Virus record (IMG/VR): IMGVR_UViG_3300027796_000030
Span: 1 to 32,151 of that record
Reading direction: 5' to 3' (one strand)
Source of the DNA: a virus
Length of the DNA stretch: 32,151 bases
Position numbers and translations under genes: made by a program. Shown here piece after piece: positions 6,630 through 14,399 of the stretch. How positions within the stretch are numbered: the stretch's first letter is position 1; each line of letters begins with the position of its first letter. The notes beneath the pieces are model-generated. The model was not told where the DNA came from. It did no database searches and saw only the letters and a list, made by a program, of their open reading frames with translations.

Positions 6630-6838
6630 ATCCTGAATCGTATAAAGACGGCGCGATCGACCAGATCATGCGTACCTGCGAAACGGTGAGCGCGGAAGAC
6701 ATTGAGATCATCGGCGACGTGTTATTGAACACCATAACGCAGGTCAAGGCGGATCTTATTGACGAGATTGGCGTTGATCTCGCGGCGAGCGTAAAAGATC
6801 GCGTGAACCTCACGCTTTCGAAACTGAGGAGCGCGTAG
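6623..6838 (+). CDS. Small early protein (71 aa), helical
   Basis: The 71-residue product is almost entirely predicted helix (TCETVSAEDIEIIGDVLLN and AASVKDRVNLTLSKLRSA). GGGAGG lies just upstream within the preceding gene. It overlaps that gene by 7 bases and almost touches the next. No family recognised; a small helical DNA- or protein-binding factor is possible. Confidence 0.6.
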   Translation: MLNPESYKDGAIDQIMRTCETVSAEDIEIIGDVLLNTITQVKADLIDEIGVDLAASVKDRVNLTLSKLRSA

Positions 6839-7018
6839 ATGGATGTCAAAGAGGTAAAGGAAAAGAAGGCCGAGCTCGAGAGCTTCATCTCGACGGCAAT
6901 CTTCCGCTACGAGAATGAAACCGGCTGCAAGGTTGGCGGTATTCATATCATGCCTTTTCGGACGATTGGAGGAGATCCCACGCCTCAGATAATCGTCCTC
7001 GATGTGGAGGTTTTCTGA
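6839..7018 (+). CDS. Small early protein (59 aa)
   Basis: ATG at 6839 immediately follows the previous stop (TAG 6836-6838). The product starts MDVKEVKEKKAELESFISTA, a charged helix, followed by a beta-rich part (GGIHIMPFRTIGGDPTPQII). The layout resembles small phage proteins with a helix followed by a sheet. No family recognised. Its stop overlaps the next start as TGATG. Confidence 0.5.
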   Translation: MDVKEVKEKKAELESFISTAIFRYENETGCKVGGIHIMPFRTIGGDPTPQIIVLDVEVF

Positions 7019-7143
7019 TGTTCGCACTCGAAACGTTTGAAAACGGGAAATGGTCGCCGGTTCTCAAGAGTGAACAAAAGGATTGGCTCGAAAGGGTCAA
7101 GATCAAGATGGAATCGTCCGGCTGGAAATGCCGGATCGTATAG
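7018..7143 (+). CDS. Very small early protein (41 aa)
   Basis: The frame runs from ATG 7018, which overlaps the preceding TGA, to TAG 7141-7143. The product (MFALETFENGKWSPVLKSEQ at its start) is basic with three Trp residues. Tight packing supports it as a real gene; function unknown. Confidence 0.45.
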   Translation: MFALETFENGKWSPVLKSEQKDWLERVKIKMESSGWKCRIV

Positions 7144-7156
7144 GGGAGGGGTTTAA

Positions 7157-7357
7157 TTGGACGGACAGCAGAATTCGCGGACGCGGGCTCAGATTAGCCT
7201 GACTGCGAAAGGAACGGTTCAGTTTGAGGTGACGTCAGAATACGACACTCCTGAACTGATGGAAAAGAACCTCCGGGAAGGCATCGAACGCACTCGGAAG
7301 GTTATTGCGGATCTCGGCTTGAAGGAATGTCCTCAGGTCGAGGAGAAAACCAAATAG
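7157..7357 (+). CDS. Small early protein (66 aa), TTG start
   Basis: No ATG is present near the beginning; TTG at 7157 is preceded by GGGGAGG at a suitable spacing, so it is taken as the start. The 66-residue product begins MDGQQNSRTRAQISLTAKGT and has a beta-strand part (VQFEVTSEYDTPELMEKNLR follows) and then a helix with a charged tail. It looks like a single small alpha-beta domain. Function unknown. Confidence 0.5.
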   Translation: MDGQQNSRTRAQISLTAKGTVQFEVTSEYDTPELMEKNLREGIERTRKVIADLGLKECPQVEEKTK

Positions 7358-7370
7358 ACGCAATTGCGTC
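7357..7370. repeat. 14-bp perfect palindrome GACGCAATTGCGTC
   Basis: The palindrome begins at the last base of the stop codon and fills most of the short gap between two small genes. Its core CGCAATTGCG also occurs at 2405-2414 and 26292-26301, but there it is explained by Ala-Ile-Ala codons. It may be a protein-binding site; the evidence is only its symmetry and location. Confidence 0.35.
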
Positions 7371-7384
7371 AAAGGACACTTTCG

Positions 7385-7552
7385 ATGGACGCGAGGAAAA
7401 TGGAATCTGAGCTTGACGAGCTGATGGACTTTGAAACGCTGCTTACGCCTGAGAGGGCGAAGGCAATCGGTTCATTGCGCGAAATGCTTTGGGAGATTCA
7501 GAACATAGAACTCGCGTCCGTTGGGAGAAACTTTCGAGGAATTAGCGCGTAA
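7385..7552 (+). CDS. Small early protein (55 aa)
   Basis: ATG at 7385 with AAAGGA eight bases upstream is preferred to a TTG at 7364 that lies inside a palindrome. The product is acidic and helical (MDARKMESELDELMDFETLL at its start). No family recognised. Confidence 0.45.
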   Translation: MDARKMESELDELMDFETLLTPERAKAIGSLREMLWEIQNIELASVGRNFRGISA

Positions 7553-7574
7553 GGGCGCGAAGGAGAATATGAAT

Positions 7575-8618
7575 ATGGATACCACAGCATTGACTATCGT
7601 GAATAACGCAAAGGCAAAGGGCGCCCTGATTTATGTTGACATGAACAGCCTCAATCAAATGACTGAGCTGTATCGTGCAGAAGCCACGGAAACTGTTTTT
7701 GACAAGAAGCAGTTTCATTCAATGAAGGGCGGCAAGTTTCAGCCTGACAAAGCTACAACCGATAAAATCGGTGAGCTATCTGGAATTACCTTCATTCCTT
7801 CTGCAAGCTCTGAGAAACTGGTTCATCGGAAAGATAGTATTTGCGGCGAGCGCGATTCATGGATCGTAACCGCGCAGGGGAAAAAACTCTGTTCAGATGG
7901 GAACTGGCAGGAATCAAACATCGAAGCCTATGAGTTTGATCCTTGTGTCCGTGCCATGGAAGAACTCGGATTATCTGAAGTGACCGAAACGAATAAACCG
8001 GCATATAACCGCAAGGTAATCGAATTCACGAAAGTAGCTCTCGCTCGTGCAAAAACCGGCGCACGTCTTCGGGTGATTCGCGCTCTCGCCGGTCTTCCGA
8101 GTTCGTTCGATGCAGATGATATCAAAAAACCGATGGTTTTCTCCCGCGTCGTCATGAACACTGCTTTCGTCCTTTCAACTCCTGAAGGCCGTACTATGGC
8201 GACCGCGAAGGCCCTTGACATGGACGTTTCGAGCCTTCTTTTCGGAAACAAGAAACCCGATCCCGCTCAGGCGATCGCCGCTTCGGCCGAAAAGACTCCC
8301 TCCGAAGCCGATATGGGAAACCTTCGGAGTGCGAACGAACCGGAAACAGAGCCCGAACCCGCAGCCGATACCGTGTCTCTCGCAGATCAGGCGAACCCGG
8401 GCGAAGGATCTTCCGAGGAGTTCAAGCAGTTAACCATCGAACTCGAGGAAATGGTTGTGAGCTTTAAGGAAATGCTCAACGTCAACCTTCCTTCTGGCAT
8501 GAACCCTTTTACCCTGGCACAGGCAGAACTCGACGACTTCACCGCGACCGTCGAAACGAGAAAATCGATGATTAAACGCACAACTGATTTCCTAAAGGCC
8601 AGAAAGGTGGCGGTATGA
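7575..8618 (+). CDS. Candidate phage recombination (single-strand annealing-like) protein
   Basis: AAGGAG at 7560-7565 serves ATG 7575 with nine bases of spacing; ATG 7569 in the same frame is the alternative. The product is about 347 residues. Features seen include a conserved-looking middle region (ITFIPSASSEKLVHRKDS, then KVALARAKTGARLRVIRALA and GLPSSF) and an acidic, low-complexity linker at about 240-280. The motif of a helix with repeated Ala, Arg and 'R-IRALAGLP' resembles the helical region of RecT/Erf-like annealing proteins, where similar residues bind ssDNA. Its place directly before the SbcDC fusion and tandem SSBs strengthens this view. I regard it as a recombination protein with moderate doubt; it could be an unrelated DNA-binding protein. 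Confidence 0.45.
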   Translation: MDTTALTIVNNAKAKGALIYVDMNSLNQMTELYRAEATETVFDKKQFHSMKGGKFQPDKATTDKIGELSGITFIPSASSEKLVHRKDSICGERDSWIVTAQGKKLCSDGNWQESNIEAYEFDPCVRAMEELGLSEVTETNKPAYNRKVIEFTKVALARAKTGARLRVIRALAGLPSSFDADDIKKPMVFSRVVMNTAFVLSTPEGRTMATAKALDMDVSSLLFGNKKPDPAQAIAASAEKTPSEADMGNLRSANEPETEPEPAADTVSLADQANPGEGSSEEFKQLTIELEEMVVSFKEMLNVNLPSGMNPFTLAQAELDDFTATVETRKSMIKRTTDFLKARKVAV

Positions 8619-11600
8619 AAATAATTTGTTTATCAGACATTCACGCTTGCAAGGAACACGAAGCGGAGGTTATGACTTCCCTTGGCGAGGTCAAAGAAGC
8701 GCGCAGAATACACGGAGCCGATATCGTCGCCTTAGCGGGCGACTGGTGGGACGCGACTGTCCAGAACACCGCGCAGGGCGGTCTCGATCGCTTTCTCGGT
8801 GAGCTTCAGGCGATCGCGAACGAATGCCCGGTCGTCATGGTCGAAGGAACCCCGAGTCACGATGTCGACGGTTCGCTCGACGTCATCAAGCGACTCGATA
8901 CGGAATACGGTATCACGATTCTTGAGCCGGGAAGGCCCTATTTCCTTGACGGACACAAAGTCAGAGAAAAGGAATCGATGGCGGGCGCGCATGGATCTCT
9001 TCTCATCCTCGGAATCCCCGAGCCGCGCAAGAAATACCTTCTCGCTAACGGGACGGCCGGAAAGGACGCGACCGAGGAGGCCGTGAGGAACGCGATGCAC
9101 ATGCTTTGCTTCCAGCTCGCCGCGATTCGGAAGCAGTACGCCGATCTTCCGTGCCTCGTCGTCTACCATGGCGACGTCGCGGGAACGACGCTCCAGAACG
9201 ACCAGACCGTCGAGCGCGGGACGGGAATCGCGATTACGATCGACGATCTCGCATCGATCGGTGCCGATTTCTATCATCTAGGCCACATTCACAAGCCGCA
9301 GCAGGTCGGTACGCTTCCGGCCTATTACCCGGGGTCAGTCTACGCGAAGAACTTCGGGGAGACGCACAAGCCGGGGTGCAATCTGGTTGAGATTGGAATG
9401 AAAGAGGAGTTCGATTTCTTTCATGAAAGTCAGTTTGGATCCAAGGTCACCCGAATCGACTTCTCGCATCCTCAAAACCTGAAGGTCAATATCGATTTCA
9501 AGTTGTGGAATGCAGAATTCCATGATATCTCGGGTCGCCGCGTCTGGGCAGAAATTTCCTGCAAAAAGGAAGAACAGGCACTCGTTGATGTCGACAAGGT
9601 GCTTACGAGTCTTTTGACAGCGGGCGCCGTACTAGGCTCTCGCGTAACCCTCGCCGTAGATGCCGTAGAGACCGTCCGTGCTGCCGAGATATCGGGAACA
9701 TCGATCACGCCCACGAAGAAATTCGAGATCTGGGCCGATCAATCCGCGATCCCCGTGACCGACACGCTCCGCACGAAGATCAAAGACCTCGAGAACGCTT
9801 CCGAACGCTCAGGCGCGACAATCTCCGGAGAATGGGAACTCGTTTCCGTCCGGCTTCGCGGGGCGACCGGGATCTATAAAGGGATCCGCAAAGACGAGAT
9901 CTATGTCAACTTCGACGAGTTCGATGACGGAATTATCGCGCTTGGCGGCCGTAACGGGAAGGGGAAAACAACCTTCATCGAGAATTGCCACGCATACGGG
10001 CAACTTCTCACCCGTAAAGGAACCCTCAAGGACCACTTCCGGCTCAAGGATTCATTCCGCGAGGTCATCTATCGCGACGTTTCGACCGGAGCCGAGAAGC
10101 GCTTCTTCATCCAGATCGACGGATTCACGAAGTCTGGAGGCTCGAAATACTTTATCTTCGACCGTGCCGCGGGCGAGACCGAATGGATCCCGATGCCCGG
10201 GATTGATGGAAACCTCGACCCGTACAAGGAAGCCGTCCAGGCGATCTTTGGGCCGCTAGAGCTCTACCTTCGGACCGCGTTCATCACGCAGAGGCCGAAC
10301 AAGGACGCGCCCGACCTCACGGAAGCGACGAAAACCGAGAAGAAGATGCTCTTCGCGAACCTCGCGGGGATCGACTACCTCCAGAAATTCGCAGATACCG
10401 CGAAGGAACGCGCCGACAATACGGCCGCGGAGAGCCATGACGCCGAGATCAAGATCGGCATGCTCGAGACGGCTGTATCGGGCAAGACGGAAATAAACAA
10501 CGAGATTGCGTTGCTCCAATCCGACAAGGCAACCAACGAAATTCTTCTCAAGGAAACGATGGAGAAGGGCTCCGCGGCCAAGAACCGCGTGGAAGGGCTC
10601 CAGATCGCGGCAAATGCCGAACGCGCCCGTTCTCAGCGCGCGGCCGACGCGGAACTTTCCCTGGGTAGAATCCGGCAGGAACTCGCCGAGATCAACCAGT
10701 CGATTACGAGCCTTGCGGACCTTTCGGTGCGCCGGCCCGAGATCGAGAAGGAAATCGCCCGGTACGAAGCCATCAGGGCAACGATTGAGACTGAAACTGA
10801 GAAACTCCGCGAGGTTGAGAAGCGGGATCAGGTCAAAACGAACGATTACCACGCTCAGATGGATAACTTCAACGCGAAGAAGCGGAATGCCGAACAGGCA
10901 ATCAATCAGCAGAAGATCGCGCTTCAGAAGGCGCAGTCCGATGCGGACGCTATTGCTCGTGAAATCCGGTTTGCCGAGTCCGCAGCGCCCGAGATCGAGG
11001 AAACCTGTCCGACATGCAAGCAGCACCTTCCGGCCGATACGGTCGCTGAGCTCACCAAAAAGCGTGAAGAGGCCCTTAAACGCATCGACGAGATGCGCGA
11101 CACGCTCGCGGGTCAGAATGCCGCAATTGCCTCAACAGCGGCCCGCCTCGATGAGCTCCAAGCGGAATTCGCGGGAATCATCTACGAAGAACCGCAGAAA
11201 CCGACGCCAGAACCCTTCGACGGCTCGATGCTCTTGAACGCGAGGGCTCAGGCCGCCGCAATCCGGATCGATGACCTCCGCGCGAACCTCACACGAGCGG
11301 CCGAAGCTTCGGCGAGAATCGAAGGCTACAAGGCGCAGATCATCGAAAAGAACCGCCAGATCGTCGAAAAACAGGGCGAGTTCGATGAACTTGTCCGCAA
11401 TGCGGACCCGGACGCGCTTACCGATCTCGAACTTGCAAAAACCGAGCTTAACGAGCTGATTGAGAAACACCGGCAGCTCACGGCGGACCTCGCATCGAGC
11501 CAAGCCTCTCTCGACGCGCAGAAGAAACGCCTTGCAGAGATCGAAGTATCAGAAACCGAGCTCAAAACGCTCAGGGAATCGGTCAGAACCGCGAAGACGG

Positions 11601-12151
11601 AATTCGCCGAGTGGGATCTCCTTCGCCGAGCGTTTGGACCGGACGGAATCCAGGCCCTCGAGTTCGACGCCCTAGCGCCCGGGATTGCGCAGGTCGCGAA
11701 CGATATTCTTACGGCTTCCTTCGGCGATCGCTTCAGGATCGAATTCCAGACAACGCGCATGGCCGGTACCGGAAAAAACACGAAGCAGGTTGAGGATTTC
11801 CTGATCTACGTCATCGATACGCTCGACGGGGAGGCAACGCTCCTCGAGAACAAGTCAGGCGGCGAGGCGGTTTGGATCAAGCGGGCGATTTACTCCGCGT
11901 TCGCGATCATTCGATCCCGGAATACAGGCTTTCGCTTCCTGACGTCATTCCAGGACGAGGCGGACGGCGCCCTCGACTCGGAATCGAAGGTCGCGTACTG
12001 CGCGATGCTCTCGGCCGAGCATGATACCGCGAAGCTCAAGCACACGATCATCATCACGCACTCGGAAGAGGTTAAGGCCATGATCGACCAGAAGATCGAC
12101 ATGGAGTCGTTCGTGGAGGAAAAGGTGGAAGACGGGGAGGCAGTGGCATGA
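8615..12151 (+). CDS. sbcDC: Single-chain SbcD-SbcC (Mre11-Rad50) nuclease-ATPase fusion
   Basis: One 1178-residue frame joins both subunits. The N-terminal Mre11/SbcD phosphoesterase has the metal-binding motifs SDIHA (D8, H10), GDWWD (42-46), TPSHD (H82), YHGD (H185) and HLGHIH (H221, H224, H226). The Rad50/SbcC ATPase follows: Walker A GGRNGKGKTT at 444-453, a long coiled coil with a CPTC zinc hook at 798-801, signature SGGE at 1081-1084, Walker B ending D1114-E1115, and an H-loop His at 1149. Normally two proteins form this complex, which trims DNA ends and opens hairpins. Phage T4 gp47/gp46 act in recombination-dependent replication. The last 4 bases overlap the RtcB gene. The fusion is seen directly; its function is inferred from the family. 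Confidence 0.93.
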   Translation: MKIICLSDIHACKEHEAEVMTSLGEVKEARRIHGADIVALAGDWWDATVQNTAQGGLDRFLGELQAIANECPVVMVEGTPSHDVDGSLDVIKRLDTEYGITILEPGRPYFLDGHKVREKESMAGAHGSLLILGIPEPRKKYLLANGTAGKDATEEAVRNAMHMLCFQLAAIRKQYADLPCLVVYHGDVAGTTLQNDQTVERGTGIAITIDDLASIGADFYHLGHIHKPQQVGTLPAYYPGSVYAKNFGETHKPGCNLVEIGMKEEFDFFHESQFGSKVTRIDFSHPQNLKVNIDFKLWNAEFHDISGRRVWAEISCKKEEQALVDVDKVLTSLLTAGAVLGSRVTLAVDAVETVRAAEISGTSITPTKKFEIWADQSAIPVTDTLRTKIKDLENASERSGATISGEWELVSVRLRGATGIYKGIRKDEIYVNFDEFDDGIIALGGRNGKGKTTFIENCHAYGQLLTRKGTLKDHFRLKDSFREVIYRDVSTGAEKRFFIQIDGFTKSGGSKYFIFDRAAGETEWIPMPGIDGNLDPYKEAVQAIFGPLELYLRTAFITQRPNKDAPDLTEATKTEKKMLFANLAGIDYLQKFADTAKERADNTAAESHDAEIKIGMLETAVSGKTEINNEIALLQSDKATNEILLKETMEKGSAAKNRVEGLQIAANAERARSQRAADAELSLGRIRQELAEINQSITSLADLSVRRPEIEKEIARYEAIRATIETETEKLREVEKRDQVKTNDYHAQMDNFNAKKRNAEQAINQQKIALQKAQSDADAIAREIRFAESAAPEIEETCPTCKQHLPADTVAELTKKREEALKRIDEMRDTLAGQNAAIASTAARLDELQAEFAGIIYEEPQKPTPEPFDGSMLLNARAQAAAIRIDDLRANLTRAAEASARIEGYKAQIIEKNRQIVEKQGEFDELVRNADPDALTDLELAKTELNELIEKHRQLTADLASSQASLDAQKKRLAEIEVSETELKTLRESVRTAKTEFAEWDLLRRAFGPDGIQALEFDALAPGIAQVANDILTASFGDRFRIEFQTTRMAGTGKNTKQVEDFLIYVIDTLDGEATLLENKSGGEAVWIKRAIYSAFAIIRSRNTGFRFLTSFQDEADGALDSESKVAYCAMLSAEHDTAKLKHTIIITHSEEVKAMIDQKIDMESFVEEKVEDGEAVA

Positions 12152-13314
12152 AAATTCTCGACGGGAAATACAATTTCGCAAAGGTCATGATCGACGAGAT
12201 CGACGACAATACGCAGGCTCAGATTCAGGGCTTTCTCAATCATCCGGCTTTCGGAAACAAGAAGAAGATTGCCATCATGCCCGACTGCCACGCGGGAAGC
12301 GGGTCTTGTATCGGTTTCACCATGCGTTTCAACGAAATCCCCGATGCTGTCATGCCTCAGATCGTTGGCGTCGATATCGGCTGCGGAATGCTTGCCGCTT
12401 GTTTCGGGAATATCGAGCTTGATCCCGTAAAACTCGATGCATTCATCAAGGAAAATATCCCGGCTGGCCGTTGCATCAACGATAAGCCTTTCGAGTTCAT
12501 CGAAGAATTTCGGGATAAAGTTGAGACGGTTTCGAGCCGTATTGGTGCTGGGTATGCTCAGGTTTCTCGGGCAATCGGTTCGCTTGGCGGCGGGAACCAC
12601 TTCATCGAGGCGGATCATGATTCACAAGGCCGCGTATGGATCGTTATTCATTCGGGATCGCGTAATTTCGGAAAGCGGATTGCAGATTTTTATCAGAAAA
12701 ACGCGCGAAACCTTATGGATGCGTTCTATATCGACTTTGAGAAGGATATGGAATTCATCCCATCGGGGCAGCCCACCGCACTCGAATACGTCAATGCCAT
12801 GAAGATCGCCCAGGAGTATGCGAGGATCAACCGCTATGAGATGTTGCACCGGATCGGCCGTTTCATCATCGAGGGTGTACCTAGCGCGGGTATGACCGAG
12901 GTCGTCGAGTCGGTTCACAACTATATCGACTTCAAGGATCACACGATCCGCAAAGGGGCGATTAGCGCTCATGAAGGTGAAATCTGCATTATACCGTTCA
13001 ATTCCGCCGACGGTTCCGCGCTCTGCAAAGGGAAGGGAAATAAAGAGTGGAACGAATCTGCTCCGCACGGAGCCGGTCGCCTTATGAGTCGAAGCAAGGC
13101 GTTTGAGAATCTTGACTACAAAGAGTATCAGGCGCGGCTTGCAGAAAAAGGAGTGTATTCTTCGACAGCAAACAGCTCGACGCTCGACGAGGCGCCAATG
13201 GCATACAAGCCGATGGAAACAATCCTTTCAGCAATCGAGCCGACCGTTGAAATCGTCGACATGCTCAAGCCGTTCTACAACTTCAAGGCCGCTGAAGGGC
13301 GAGGCAGAAAATGA
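12148..13314 (+). CDS. rtcB: RtcB-type RNA ligase
   Basis: The 388-residue product has the hallmark motifs of RtcB: PDCHAGSGSCIGF, GVDIGCGM with the metal-binding Cys, GGGNHFIE, HSGSRNFG, the long RKGAISAHEGEICIIPFN region, and HGAGRLMSRSKA, whose His is the one that becomes guanylylated. RtcB joins RNA ends with 2',3'-cyclic phosphate to 5'-OH ends using GTP and Mn2+, and repairs RNAs cut by toxins or tRNA nucleases. It overlaps the SbcDC fusion by ATGA, so the two are probably co-translated. No archease gene is visible. In a phage, the likely role is repair of tRNAs cleaved by host defence nucleases. Confidence 0.92.
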   Translation: MKILDGKYNFAKVMIDEIDDNTQAQIQGFLNHPAFGNKKKIAIMPDCHAGSGSCIGFTMRFNEIPDAVMPQIVGVDIGCGMLAACFGNIELDPVKLDAFIKENIPAGRCINDKPFEFIEEFRDKVETVSSRIGAGYAQVSRAIGSLGGGNHFIEADHDSQGRVWIVIHSGSRNFGKRIADFYQKNARNLMDAFYIDFEKDMEFIPSGQPTALEYVNAMKIAQEYARINRYEMLHRIGRFIIEGVPSAGMTEVVESVHNYIDFKDHTIRKGAISAHEGEICIIPFNSADGSALCKGKGNKEWNESAPHGAGRLMSRSKAFENLDYKEYQARLAEKGVYSSTANSSTLDEAPMAYKPMETILSAIEPTVEIVDMLKPFYNFKAAEGRGRK

Positions 13315-13505
13315 CCTACACGTTTCACTTTCCCGATGGGACAACGAGAACTCTGGAAGGTGAAACGCCGTTCAAGGCGCTTCGCTCGAAATACGAGGCG
13401 GGACAATTTGACGGTGACTTATACGTGAGGGCCAAGGATAGCGAAGACTGGAAGAAGGTCAAATGGGAGCCCGCGCCCATAACAGCGGGAAAGGTGGGGG
13501 AATGA
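13311..13505 (+). CDS. Small hypothetical protein (64 aa)
   Basis: The start overlaps the RtcB stop by 4 bases and the next gene begins 4 bases before its stop. The product (MTYTFHFPDGTTRTLEGETP at its start) has a short beta-hairpin-like N-terminal part, then a helix and an aromatic segment (DWKKVKWEP). No family recognised. Confidence 0.5.
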   Translation: MTYTFHFPDGTTRTLEGETPFKALRSKYEAGQFDGDLYVRAKDSEDWKKVKWEPAPITAGKVGE

Positions 13506-13852
13506 ACGCATTAAACAGTATTTTGATCGAAGGTGATCTGATCGATGATCCCGTTACGAAGGAAACTCCGCGCGGTTCGACAGTATGCACCTTCTCGATT
13601 GCTTCAAGCCGGTTTTATAAGCAAGATGAGGATTTCGAGGAGGAAGTTTCGCATTTCGACATCGAATCCTGGGGAAAGATCGCGGAGAGCTGCAAGGAGA
13701 ATCTTGCCAAGGGTCGCGGTGTTCGCGTTGTCGGGAGGCTCAAGCAGGAGCGATGGATCGACGACGAAGGGAAGGCGCAGAGCAAGATAAAGGTCGTAGC
13801 CGAGCACATCGAGTATAAGCCTCGGCTTAACAAGGCGGTAACTCATGCCTGA
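13502..13852 (+). CDS. ssb: Single-stranded DNA-binding protein, tail-less copy (SSB 1)
   Basis: ATG 13502 follows GGTGGGGGA and is preferred to an upstream start. The 116-residue product has the OB-fold pattern of bacterial SSBs: NSILIEGDLIDDPVTKETPR, then FSIASSRFYK, SHFDIESWGKIAE, and GRGVRVVGRLKQERWIDDEG. It ends NKAVTHA and lacks both the Gly/Gln-rich linker and the acidic C-terminal tip that recruits partner proteins. It overlaps a second SSB gene by 8 bases. A tail-less copy may coat ssDNA without recruiting host repair proteins, or form mixed tetramers with SSB 2. Confidence 0.85.
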   Translation: MNALNSILIEGDLIDDPVTKETPRGSTVCTFSIASSRFYKQDEDFEEEVSHFDIESWGKIAESCKENLAKGRGVRVVGRLKQERWIDDEGKAQSKIKVVAEHIEYKPRLNKAVTHA

Positions 13853-14306
13853 CGTAAACCACGTAATACTGATCGGCCGCCTCACGCGCGATGCCGAACT
13901 GAAATACACCTCGGGCGGCATGGCTGTCTGCAAGTTCGCACTCGCGGTCAATAAGCGCCGAAAGCAAGGCGAGCAATGGATCGATGAGGCGAATTTCTTC
14001 GATATCGTCTTGTGGGGACGGTCAGGGGAAACGCTGAATCAATACCTGGTGAAAGGGAAGCAGGTCGCAGTCGAGGGTGAACTTCATCAGAATCGCTGGG
14101 AGCAGGACGGACAGTCGAGGTCAAAGATAGAGATCAACGCGACGAACTGTCAGCTTCTTGGTGGAGGCGACGGGCAGCGACAGCAAGGGAATCCGACTGA
14201 TAGTCCCGAGCACGTTCAGGACCACGCGCAGAAGCCGTATTCGAAGTCTGCAACTGCGAACGAGGACGGAACGCCACCGGATTTCCCGGACGATATTCCG
14301 TTTTGA
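13845..14306 (+). CDS. ssb: Single-stranded DNA-binding protein with acidic tip (SSB 2)
   Basis: The 153-residue product is a complete SSB: NHVILIGRLTRDAELKYTSG at the start of the OB-fold, then FALAVNKRRK, NFFDIVLWGR, GKQVAVEGELHQNRWEQDGQ, a Gln/Gly-rich linker, and the acidic tip DFPDDIPF. The tip is the usual docking site for replication and repair partners. It overlaps the tail-less SSB 1. A perfect 11-base inverted repeat follows its stop at 14311-14348. Confidence 0.93.
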   Translation: MPDVNHVILIGRLTRDAELKYTSGGMAVCKFALAVNKRRKQGEQWIDEANFFDIVLWGRSGETLNQYLVKGKQVAVEGELHQNRWEQDGQSRSKIEINATNCQLLGGGDGQRQQGNPTDSPEHVQDHAQKPYSKSATANEDGTPPDFPDDIPF

Positions 14307-14310
14307 GAAT

Positions 14311-14348
14311 GATTACCCCGGGCGAATGCTGACTAGTCCGGGGTAATC
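14311..14348. repeat. Perfect 11-bp inverted repeat after SSB 2
   Basis: GATTACCCCGG (14311-14321) and CCGGGGTAATC (14338-14348) surround a 16-base loop. There is no T-run after it, so it is a poor intrinsic terminator. It lies between the SSB gene and the AT-rich cargo gene and may be a protein-binding site, an RNA processing hairpin, or a scar of insertion. Confidence 0.5.
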
Positions 14349-14399
14349 TGATGATGGAATAGTGCCGATAATGGGAAAAACTATCGCTTGGAGGAAAGA

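Noticed and set aside
10256-11026. Long minus-strand open frames opposite the SbcDC gene, terminase and portal
   Set aside because: These are Arg/Leu/Ser-rich mirror frames of strongly supported + strand genes with no ribosome sites, caused by GC-rich codon use.
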